From: Rhodanobacter thiooxydans LCS2
GTDB lineage: Bacteria > Pseudomonadota > Gammaproteobacteria > Xanthomonadales > Rhodanobacteraceae
Length of the DNA stretch: 64,000 nucleotides
Direction: 5' to 3'
Assembly: GCF_000264375.1 (NCBI RefSeq)
Contig: NZ_AJXW01000010.1
Location: forward strand, 1-64,000
The translations under genes were made by a program, and so were the position numbers. Of the stretch, positions 57,602 through 64,000 are shown in pieces (within the stretch, counting starts at the first letter, position 1; each line of letters begins with the position of its first letter). The notes under the pieces are model-generated. The model was not told the origin of the DNA. It saw nothing but the letters and a program-made list of their open reading frames with translations, and did not search any database.

Positions 57602-58509
57602 GCATCGTCGAGAAGGCAGTCGAGAAGCTCAAGAACCGGCAGCCGGAACCGCCGGTATCGCCAGCTGTCGAGGCGGCACCGGCGCATTCGGCGCCGACGA
57701 TCGAGCGTTTGTCCGGCAGGACGCAGGCAGGGGACCCGCCCACGGAAGCCGCGCCGCCCTGGCACGTGGATCCGGTGGCGCTCGAGCGCGCAGGTTTGCT
57801 CCCCGCTGGTGACGAGGCGAACGATCGGCTCGCCGATGAGCTGCGTCGCATCAAGCAGCCATTGATGGACAATGCCATCGGAAAAGGCGCCAAGGTGTTG
57901 CCGCACGCAGGGCGCATCGTGGTGACCAGCGCGGTGCCTGGCGAAGGCAAGTCCTTCACCGCAATGAATCTGGCCCTGAGCCTGGCGCACGAGATGGATT
58001 TCGACGTGTTGCTGGTGGACGGCGATATACCGAAATCCCATATCACCCGCGCTTTGGGGCTCGAAGGGCACCCGGGGCTGATGGACGTGCTGGTGGACGA
58101 ACGGCGCCAGCCCGCCGAGGTCGTCGTGCGAACCGATGTACCGAATCTGCTGGTGGTGCCGGTAGGGCGACGCCATCCGCTGACTACCGAGTTGTTCGGC
58201 AGCCTGCGCATGGAGCACGTGCTTGAAGAACTTGGCGGTCGACACCTGCGCCGTCTGGTGGTGTTCGACTCCTCGCCCCTGCTGGCGACTCCGGAGTCGC
58301 AGGTGCTGGCTTCCCACATGGGCCAGGTTGTCATGGTGGTGGCCGCGGGCTGCACGGGCCAGCATGCGGTCGATTCGGCGCTGCAAAGTTTGAGCGACTC
58401 GCAATATGTCGGCCTGATTCTCAACATGAGCTGCCTGCCGGCAAGCGAGAACTACTACAACACCTACTACGGCCTGTATCCCCGGGTTCACCTGGCCGGG
58501 GAAGCCTAG
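57598..58509 (+). CDS. Tyrosine autokinase of the EPS system (BY-kinase)
   Basis: 303 residues, cytoplasmic. P-loop VVTSAVPGEGKSFTAMNLALSLA, Walker A' VLLVDGDIPKSHIT and Walker B LVVFDSSPLLATPE define a BY-kinase of the CpsD/XrtA type. The tail has the tyrosine cluster NYYNTYYGLYPR expected for autophosphorylation. It partners the Wzz-like protein, whose cytoplasmic end activates such kinases; the genes overlap by four bases. The kinase cycle controls polymer length and export. Confidence 0.93.
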   Translation: MSIVEKAVEKLKNRQPEPPVSPAVEAAPAHSAPTIERLSGRTQAGDPPTEAAPPWHVDPVALERAGLLPAGDEANDRLADELRRIKQPLMDNAIGKGAKVLPHAGRIVVTSAVPGEGKSFTAMNLALSLAHEMDFDVLLVDGDIPKSHITRALGLEGHPGLMDVLVDERRQPAEVVVRTDVPNLLVVPVGRRHPLTTELFGSLRMEHVLEELGGRHLRRLVVFDSSPLLATPESQVLASHMGQVVMVVAAGCTGQHAVDSALQSLSDSQYVGLILNMSCLPASENYYNTYYGLYPRVHLAGEA

Positions 58510-60048
58510 ATGCGTGTCCTGTCGGCGTCGGTTGTCCTGTCGTCGATTGCCCTGGGCGGCTGGCTGACAGGAGCTGCAGCCCAGAGCGTGGACCCCTCCA
58601 TGCCGTCTGCGCAGAACTCGGCCGGCGGATTTGCCGGGAGTTCCGAGAATCTCCCGCCGGGCATCATCCCGCAGCCGAGCGTCGACTCCCCGGGCGTGGT
58701 CGTGGGCGTCACGCTCGGTGAGCTGTACACCGACAACCTCATGCTGGCGCCCAGCGGCAGACCGAAACAGACCGGCTGGATCACCGAGATCCAGCCGTTC
58801 ATCAAGTCCGCCTACAGCGGGCTGCGGTTCTCCGGCGTGTTTGACTACACGCTCACGGGCTATCTGTATGAGGGGCAATCGCGCCACAACCAGCTGGCGC
58901 AGAATCTCGACACTCACGGCACGCTCACCCTTCTTCCGCAGCATTTCTTCCTCGACGGCAGCGCGTTGTACGGACGCGAGGTCGTCAACAGCGAATTGCC
59001 GGCCGGGTCCGGCACGTTCTTCCTGGACAACAACCGCGCCAATGTCGGGCGGGGCACGCTCAGCCCGTACTGGATCCAGGAGCTTGGCAACGTCGGCAGC
59101 GCGATGCTGCGTTACAGCTACGGGCGCGTGCTGTACAACACCAAGGGCATTCCGGCGCAAAGCAACGATCTGTTGATCGGCACGTCCGACATCACCAGCA
59201 ACGCGGTGCAGTTCAACCTCGTAAGCCCGAAGGACCAGAAGTGGACCTGGAACTTTGGCTATGTCGACCAGCGCATCGAGTTCGATTCCGGTCGCAGCTC
59301 GCGTTTTTCGATCGCCAGGCTGGGCGGTGCGGTGCAGGTCCGTGACGATGTCAGCTTGCTGGCCGATGTCGGCAGGGAGAACAAATTCCTCGCGGACGGC
59401 ACGGTGGACAGGCTGGGGGCAAGCTTCTGGGACGCCGGCGTTGAGTGGTCGAATACGCTGAATGATTTCAAGGTACTGGTCGGGCACCGGTTTTATGGTC
59501 GCAGCTACCAGTTGTCCTGGACGCGTACAGCCGCCTTGTTGACGACGGTCGCAAGTTATGTGGAGCGACCCACCGATCTCAACCAGCAGCTGCTGGGACA
59601 AGGAACGGACGCCATCCCGTCACTCGGGCTCCCCGTGATCCCCTCGCTCAGGGAGCAGCGGGTTTACCTCATGAAGCGCGCCACCGCATCGGCGGCCTAC
59701 GAGATGCCCAAAGGTGTCTTGAGGGTGACGTTGTACGACGAGCGGCGCAACTATTTTCTGCTGAACAGCGGTCGGGAGAGAGTGACGAATGCGGATGTCG
59801 CCTGGCTGTTCAATATCGGGCCATTGACCACGTTGACCCCCACGTATGCCTGGCAGCGTTACCGCTACCGGGACGGGCAAACCAACTACAGCCAGTACGC
59901 GCAACTGGATCTCGTACACCAGCTCGATCCGAAGAACTTCGCCAGCCTGCGGCTGCGCCGCTATTCCCGCCATGTGCATGCCGTGTCGTCCGACGCGCAC
60001 GGATACCGCGCGAACGTGGTTTTCCTGCAGTTCACCCATCTGTTCTGA
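58510..60048 (+). CDS. Outer-membrane beta-barrel protein of the EPS/PEP-CTERM system
   Basis: 512 residues with a signal peptide (MRVLSASVVLSSIALGGWLTGAAA). The mature protein is rich in alternating polar/aromatic strands (VVVGVTLGELYTDNL, FSGVFDYTLTGYLYEG, YWIQELGNVGSAMLRYSYGR) and ends YRANVVFLQFTHLF with a terminal aromatic residue, consistent with an outer-membrane barrel. It resembles the outer-membrane family found in exosortase-linked EPS operons. The start is immediately after the kinase stop. Its exact job, perhaps polymer export, is unproven. Confidence 0.88.
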   Translation: MRVLSASVVLSSIALGGWLTGAAAQSVDPSMPSAQNSAGGFAGSSENLPPGIIPQPSVDSPGVVVGVTLGELYTDNLMLAPSGRPKQTGWITEIQPFIKSAYSGLRFSGVFDYTLTGYLYEGQSRHNQLAQNLDTHGTLTLLPQHFFLDGSALYGREVVNSELPAGSGTFFLDNNRANVGRGTLSPYWIQELGNVGSAMLRYSYGRVLYNTKGIPAQSNDLLIGTSDITSNAVQFNLVSPKDQKWTWNFGYVDQRIEFDSGRSSRFSIARLGGAVQVRDDVSLLADVGRENKFLADGTVDRLGASFWDAGVEWSNTLNDFKVLVGHRFYGRSYQLSWTRTAALLTTVASYVERPTDLNQQLLGQGTDAIPSLGLPVIPSLREQRVYLMKRATASAAYEMPKGVLRVTLYDERRNYFLLNSGRERVTNADVAWLFNIGPLTTLTPTYAWQRYRYRDGQTNYSQYAQLDLVHQLDPKNFASLRLRRYSRHVHAVSSDAHGYRANVVFLQFTHLF

Positions 60049-60055
60049 GAACGGC

Positions 60056-61114
60056 ATGTATCAGGCGTTTTACAAACTGCGTGGCAAGCCTTTCCAGTTG
60101 ACCCCGGATGCGGGAATGCTGTTCCCCAGCAAGGGTCACAGGCGCGCCATGGCGTATCTGCTCTACGGTTTCGAGCAGGGCGAAGGCTTCGTGGTCATCA
60201 CTGGTGCAGTCGGAACCGGCAAGACGCTGCTCATCCAGAAGCTGTTCGAGGAACTCGCGCAGCGCAATCTTGCCGTAGCCAGCATCGCCTCGGCCAACCT
60301 CGATGGCGACGACATCTTGCCGGCCGTGGCCGCGGCGCTTGCCCTGCCTTTTGAGGGGCGCGGCAAGGAGGCCCTGCTGCAGGATGTGAAACGGCACCTG
60401 ATATCGCTGCATGCACGTCAGACGCATGCCCTGCTGGTGGTGGACGAAGCGCAAACGCTTACCCCGGCGGCACTCGAGATGCTGCGCATCCTGTCCAACT
60501 TCGAATTCAGGGGCCGAGCGCTCCTGCAGGTATTTCTGGTCGGCCAGACCGAACTGCGGCGCATCATCGTCAGCAACCACATGGAACAGTTGCGCCAGCG
60601 CATCATTGCTTCCCACCGGCTTGATCCCATGAGCGAGGAGGAAAGCCGCGCGTACATCCTGCATCGCCTGCATGCCGTCGGCTGGAACGACGACCCGGAA
60701 CTGGCGCCCGACATTTTTACCGGGGTTTACCTGGCCAGTGGCGGGATCCCCCGCAAGATCAATCTCGTCATGGACCGCCTGCTGTTGCACGGTTATCTGG
60801 AGGAGCTGCACAGCCTGGACCAGACGGAACTCGCCATCGTGCTCGACGAGATCCACGAGGAGATGGCCGGCGCGCCGGCGACGCTGGAAGCGCCCGCCGT
60901 GCCCGGGGACCTGGATCTGACGCGTGCCGTCGTGCCATCGGATCCGGAAAGCGCACTTGCCGCGCTGGACCTGGAGCGCAACAGGATCATGTTGCAGTTG
61001 CTGCGCGAAGAGGTCCGACGCCGGGAGGTGCTGTTGGCCGCGCCGCCGCAAGCTTCAATCGCGCACGAGGCAGTGATCGCCGACACGCTACGTTCGGGTC
61101 AGGAAAACCAATGA
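60056..61114 (+). CDS. AAA ATPase of the EPS/XrtA system
   Basis: 352 residues. Family start YQAFYKLRGKPFQLTPDAGMLFPSKGHRRAMAYLLYGFEQGEGFVVITGAVGTGKTLL has the Walker A loop; ALLVVDEAQTLTPAALEMLRILSNFE is Walker B, and FLVGQTELRRII follows. It resembles GspA/ExeA-type ATPases, and a version of it regularly accompanies PEP-CTERM EPS genes. C-terminal Glu/Arg-rich helices extend it. The ATG at 60056 is 7 bases past the previous stop; the reading from 59846 would overlap that gene by 200 bases. Partner proteins are not known. Confidence 0.92.
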   Translation: MYQAFYKLRGKPFQLTPDAGMLFPSKGHRRAMAYLLYGFEQGEGFVVITGAVGTGKTLLIQKLFEELAQRNLAVASIASANLDGDDILPAVAAALALPFEGRGKEALLQDVKRHLISLHARQTHALLVVDEAQTLTPAALEMLRILSNFEFRGRALLQVFLVGQTELRRIIVSNHMEQLRQRIIASHRLDPMSEEESRAYILHRLHAVGWNDDPELAPDIFTGVYLASGGIPRKINLVMDRLLLHGYLEELHSLDQTELAIVLDEIHEEMAGAPATLEAPAVPGDLDLTRAVVPSDPESALAALDLERNRIMLQLLREEVRRREVLLAAPPQASIAHEAVIADTLRSGQENQ

Positions 61115-62022
61115 GCACGGCGGCGCCACGGCCCGAGCCTGTCACCAACGCCATGACGGTGGATGTGGAGGACTATTTCCAGGTGGCGGCCTTCGAGCAG
61201 TGCATCCGACGCGAGGATTGGCCGCGCTGGCCCGTCCGCGTCGACGGCAATACCCGGCGCGTGCTTGAGCTTTTCGAGCGGCACGGCGTGCATGCCACCT
61301 TCTTCGTGCTGGGCTGGGTGGCGGAGCGCTTCCCCGCGCTGGTGCGCGACATCAGCGCCGCCGGCCATGAGATCGCAAGCCACGGGTTCGGCCACGAGCG
61401 CTTGACGAATCTGAGCCGGGCGGAGTTTCGCGACAGCATCACGCGCACGAAACTTCTGCTGGAGGACGTCACCGGTACCGCCGTGTATGGCTACCGGGCA
61501 CCCAGTTATTCCATCGGACCCACCACGTTGTGGGCCCACGAGGAATTGCGCGACGCCGGGTACCGCTACAGTTCCAGCATCGTGCCGATCCATCACGACT
61601 TGTACGGCATGCCCGCGGCACCGAGATTCCCGTTCTTTGCGAAGCGCTCCGGCTTGCTCGAAATTCCGGTGACGACGGTGCGGCTGTGCGGGCGCAACTG
61701 GCCGTGCGGCGGTGGCGGTTATTTCCGCTTGTTGCCGTATGCGCTGTTCAGGCGCGGCCTGCGGCGCGTCAACCGGCGCGAGCGGCGCTCCGGAGTGTTC
61801 TATTTTCATCCATGGGAAGTGGATGCGCAGCAGCCACGGGTGCCCGGCGTGACGCTCAGGAACCGGGTGCGCCACTATTTGAACCTGCCCCGCACGGCGC
61901 CCCGGCTTGAGCGGCTCGTGCGCGATTTCCGTTTCGACCGCATGGATCGGGTGTTTCTCGCCCGCGCGCCCGCCGATTACCCGGTGGTGGCGCTGCAGGC
62001 CGTCGAACTCGGTGCGCATTGA
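61111..62022 (+). CDS. Polysaccharide deacetylase (NodB-type) of the XrtA system
   Basis: 303 residues. NodB motifs: NAMTVDVEDYFQVAAF (catalytic Asp-Asp region), HATFFVLGWVAERFPALVRDISAAGHEIASHGFGHERL (His metal ligands), VYGYRAPSYSIG and the C-terminal FYFHPWEVDAQQPRV. It lacks a signal peptide; it would act on cytoplasmic or lipid-linked intermediates. A DUF3473-type tail is likely (about 230-303). Its start overlaps the ATPase stop by four bases. It probably removes acetyl groups from the EPS. Confidence 0.93.
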   Translation: MSTAAPRPEPVTNAMTVDVEDYFQVAAFEQCIRREDWPRWPVRVDGNTRRVLELFERHGVHATFFVLGWVAERFPALVRDISAAGHEIASHGFGHERLTNLSRAEFRDSITRTKLLLEDVTGTAVYGYRAPSYSIGPTTLWAHEELRDAGYRYSSSIVPIHHDLYGMPAAPRFPFFAKRSGLLEIPVTTVRLCGRNWPCGGGGYFRLLPYALFRRGLRRVNRRERRSGVFYFHPWEVDAQQPRVPGVTLRNRVRHYLNLPRTAPRLERLVRDFRFDRMDRVFLARAPADYPVVALQAVELGAH

Positions 62023-62033
62023 GGGGATGCGAG

Positions 62034-63095
62034 ATGCTCGACCGTGCGCACGACAGTCATTCCGCCGATCCTTGCACCATCAGGCGTCTGGAAAGGGGCG
62101 ACGAACGGCGCTGGGACAACTTTGTCGAGGGTGCGCCGCGGGCCACGTTTTTCCACCGGGTGGCCTGGCGCGGAATCCTGGAGCAGGTGCTCGGACACCG
62201 CTGCCACTATCTGTACGCGGAACGGCACGGGGTCATCACCGGCGTTCTGCCGCTCGCGGAGATACGCAGCCGGCTGTTTGGCCACGCACTGATCTCGATG
62301 CCGTTCTGCGTGTACGGCGGAGTGGTGGCGGGCGACCTGGGCAGCGAGGCACGGCTCACCCGGGCCGCCACCACGCTCGCCGACGAGCTGCGCGTCGACT
62401 ATCTCGAACTGCGTGACCGCGAGCTGCGCCATCCCGGCTGGCCGGTCAAGGATCTGTACGTGGGCTTCCGCAAGGCGATCTGCGCGGACCACGACAGGAA
62501 CCTCAAGGCGATCCCGCGCAAGCAGCGCGCCATGGTGCGCAAGGGCATGGGCGCCGGCTTGCAGGTGCGCCACGACGGCAGCATTGCCGAGTTCTACCGG
62601 GTGTACGCCGAGAGCGTGCGCAATCTGGGTACGCCGGTGCTGTCGCGCAACTATTACACGCGGTTGCAGCAGGCGTTTGGCGAGGATTGCGAGGTTTCCG
62701 TGGTCACCCACCAGGGACAGCCGGTGGCCGCGGTGATGAGCTTCTACTTCCGCGATGAAGTGCATCCGTATTACGGCGGCAGTGTGGCGCGTGGCCGCGA
62801 TCTGGCGGCCAACGACTTCATGTACTGGGCAGTGATGCAGCGTGCGGCCGAGCGTGGCGCCCGGCTGTTCGACTACGGCCGCAGCAAGCAGGACAGCGGT
62901 TCCTACCACTTCAAGAAGCATTGGGGCTTCGAGCCGCAACCGCTGCCGTATGCCTATTACCTGGTGCGCGCCAGGACGGTGCCGAATATCAGTCCCACCA
63001 ACAGCAAGTACCGACTTTTCATTGAAGCCTGGAAGCGGCTGCCGCTGCCGGTGAGTTGTGCGCTGGGGCCATGGCTTGCGCGGGATCTGGGCTAG
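62034..63095 (+). CDS. FemAB-like peptidyl/acyl transferase of the XrtA system
   Basis: 353 residues with two GNAT-like halves. The N-terminal half has WDNFVEGAPRATFFHRVAWRGIL and HRCHYLYAERHGVITGVLPLAEI; the C-terminal half has AIPRKQRAMVRKGMGAGLQVRHD, VAAVMSFYFRDEVHPYYGGS and GARLFDYGRSKQDSGSYHFKKHWGFEPQPLPY. The pattern fits the FemAB-related PEP-CTERM-associated family. The ATG at 62034 follows gagggg; the upstream TTG at 62019 is less likely. Its substrate is unknown. It is separated from the following gene by three bases. Confidence 0.9.
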   Translation: MLDRAHDSHSADPCTIRRLERGDERRWDNFVEGAPRATFFHRVAWRGILEQVLGHRCHYLYAERHGVITGVLPLAEIRSRLFGHALISMPFCVYGGVVAGDLGSEARLTRAATTLADELRVDYLELRDRELRHPGWPVKDLYVGFRKAICADHDRNLKAIPRKQRAMVRKGMGAGLQVRHDGSIAEFYRVYAESVRNLGTPVLSRNYYTRLQQAFGEDCEVSVVTHQGQPVAAVMSFYFRDEVHPYYGGSVARGRDLAANDFMYWAVMQRAAERGARLFDYGRSKQDSGSYHFKKHWGFEPQPLPYAYYLVRARTVPNISPTNSKYRLFIEAWKRLPLPVSCALGPWLARDLG

Positions 63096-63098
63096 CGC

Positions 63099-64000
63099 AT
63101 GCAATCGGTACTGTTCCTCTGCCATCGGCTGCCCTGGCCACCCAGCAAGGGCGACAAGATCCGCTCATACCATGTGCTGCGACGGCTTGCCGGACGCTAC
63201 CGCGTGTACCTCGGCACGTTCGTGGACGATCCGGCCGACTGGCAGCACCTTGCGGCGGTCGAGGCCTTGTGCGCCGACGTATGTGTCCGGCCGTTGCCAT
63301 CCTGGCGCGCGGGCTGGCGTGCGCTTGCGGCGCTGACGCGGGGCGAGCCGCTTACCGTCGGGATCTACCGCGACCGCGTGATGCGGCGCTGGGTCGAACG
63401 GTTGCTGGCCGAGCACAAGCTGGAGTTGGCCTTGTGCTACTCGTCGGGCGTGGCGCCGTTCGTCATGCAGCACACCCAGTTGCGCCGGGTCATGGATTTC
63501 GTGGACGTGGACTCCGACAAGTGGAACCAGTATGCGCAGCAGGCCGGTGCCGTGAAGCGCCTGGTGTACCGGCGGGAAGCGCGGCGGCTGGCAGAGTTCG
63601 AGTGCACGATCGCCGCACAGTTCGACGCCAGCGTGTTCGTCTCGGAAGCCGAAGCGGCGTTCTTTCGGCAGCTGGTACCGGAGTCGGCCGGCCGGGTGCA
63701 CGGCATCCCCAATGGGGTGGATGCCGGATACTGGGATCCGCGGCGGGTCTGCTCCAGCCCCTACCGGCCGGGAGAACGGGTAGTGGTGTTTGTCGGCGCC
63801 ATGGATTACCGCGCCAACGTGGATGCGGTGTGGTGGTTCGCGCAGGAAGTCTGGCCGCGGATCGCCGCCCGACGCCAGGACGCCCGCTTCTACATCGTGG
63901 GGAGCCAGCCGACGGCAGCGGTGCGCGTGCTGGGCCAGCTCGCCGGTATCACGGTTACCGGGCGGGTGGAGGATGTGCGGCCATACCTGGCGCATGCGCA
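63099..64000 (+). CDS. Glycosyltransferase of the PEP-CTERM/XrtA type, cut by the window end
   Basis: 300 residues visible, no stop before the edge. The start is an ATG three bases after the FemAB-like stop: MQSVLFLCHRLPWPPSKGDKIRS, a typical opening for the group-1-like TIGR03087-type glycosyltransferase. Further motifs are VMDFVDVDSDKW, ASVFVSEAEAAFF, VHGIPNGVDAGYWDP and VVVFVGAMDYRANVDAVWWFAQEVWPRI. These fit the GT4 fold with N- and C-terminal Rossmann domains. The missing part would hold the C-terminal donor-binding region. It adds a sugar to the EPS unit. Confidence 0.9.
   Translation, partial: MQSVLFLCHRLPWPPSKGDKIRSYHVLRRLAGRYRVYLGTFVDDPADWQHLAAVEALCADVCVRPLPSWRAGWRALAALTRGEPLTVGIYRDRVMRRWVERLLAEHKLELALCYSSGVAPFVMQHTQLRRVMDFVDVDSDKWNQYAQQAGAVKRLVYRREARRLAEFECTIAAQFDASVFVSEAEAAFFRQLVPESAGRVHGIPNGVDAGYWDPRRVCSSPYRPGERVVVFVGAMDYRANVDAVWWFAQEVWPRIAARRQDARFYIVGSQPTAAVRVLGQLAGITVTGRVEDVRPYLAHA

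Noticed and set aside
59846-60055. Earlier start of the EPS ATPase
   Set aside because: It would overlap the outer-membrane protein gene by about 200 bases; family start MYQAFYKLRGKPF is at 60056.

Overview
The window is GC-rich, densely coded chromosomal DNA from a gammaproteobacterium. Gene content points to the Xanthomonadales/Lysobacterales, most likely Rhodanobacteraceae (Rhodanobacter/Dyella-like). This placement is inferred from an XgtA-like GH13 alpha-glucosidase, TonB-receptor carbohydrate loci, many paired REP-type inverted repeats and an XrtA-type exopolysaccharide cluster; no marker gene was compared. I saw no rRNA, tRNA, CRISPR array or intact prophage.

Region 1 (1-14.2 kb) is housekeeping. 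It holds a DUF3108 protein, purN-purM, a DUF2066 protein, a PerM/AI-2E permease with hda, suhB, trmJ, a CNNM/CorC transporter, a DUF47-pit phosphate-uptake pair, an alkyltransferase-like DNA repair protein and recQ. Repeats intrude here: an in-frame repeat inside purM, a duplicated trmJ tail, and a 51-bp perfect inverted repeat over the recQ start codon.

Region 2 (14.2-26.2 kb) starts with a sugar MFS transporter and a LacI-family regulator. A PAS-GAF-PAS-GGDEF-EAL protein follows, then a set of small minus-strand genes (ACT, two GNATs, GFA, a serine protease, a cytochrome-b-like membrane protein, an AhpD-like protein). Two MITE-like elements and an IS3-type transposase remnant lie among them.

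Region 3 (26.2-47.5 kb) is an alpha-glucan/maltodextrin utilisation locus. An outer-membrane TonB-dependent receptor, several exported GH13 enzymes, a GH31 alpha-glucosidase, a six-hairpin glycosidase, an inner-membrane sugar MFS and a cytoplasmic GH13 alpha-glucosidase form a complete import and degradation path. A tryptophan-halogenase-like flavoprotein and a GH39 enzyme sit within it. One 14-bp palindromic word occurs four times, identically, upstream of the MFS gene at 14.5 kb, the six-hairpin/MFS/amylase operon, and the divergent receptor and alpha-glucosidase genes. It is probably the operator of the LacI regulator at 16.1 kb.

Region 4 (47.5-53.9 kb) has an M28 peptidase, a PepSY protein, an FHA protein overlapping a membrane Ser/Thr kinase with a C-terminal sensor/HAMP-like module, and a LysM lipoprotein.

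Region 5 (53.9 kb to the end) is an exopolysaccharide operon of the PEP-CTERM/XrtA type. It runs priming transferase, export lipoprotein, chain-length determinant, tyrosine kinase, outer-membrane protein, ATPase, deacetylase, FemAB-like protein and a glycosyltransferase cut by the window edge. The exosortase itself is not in view.
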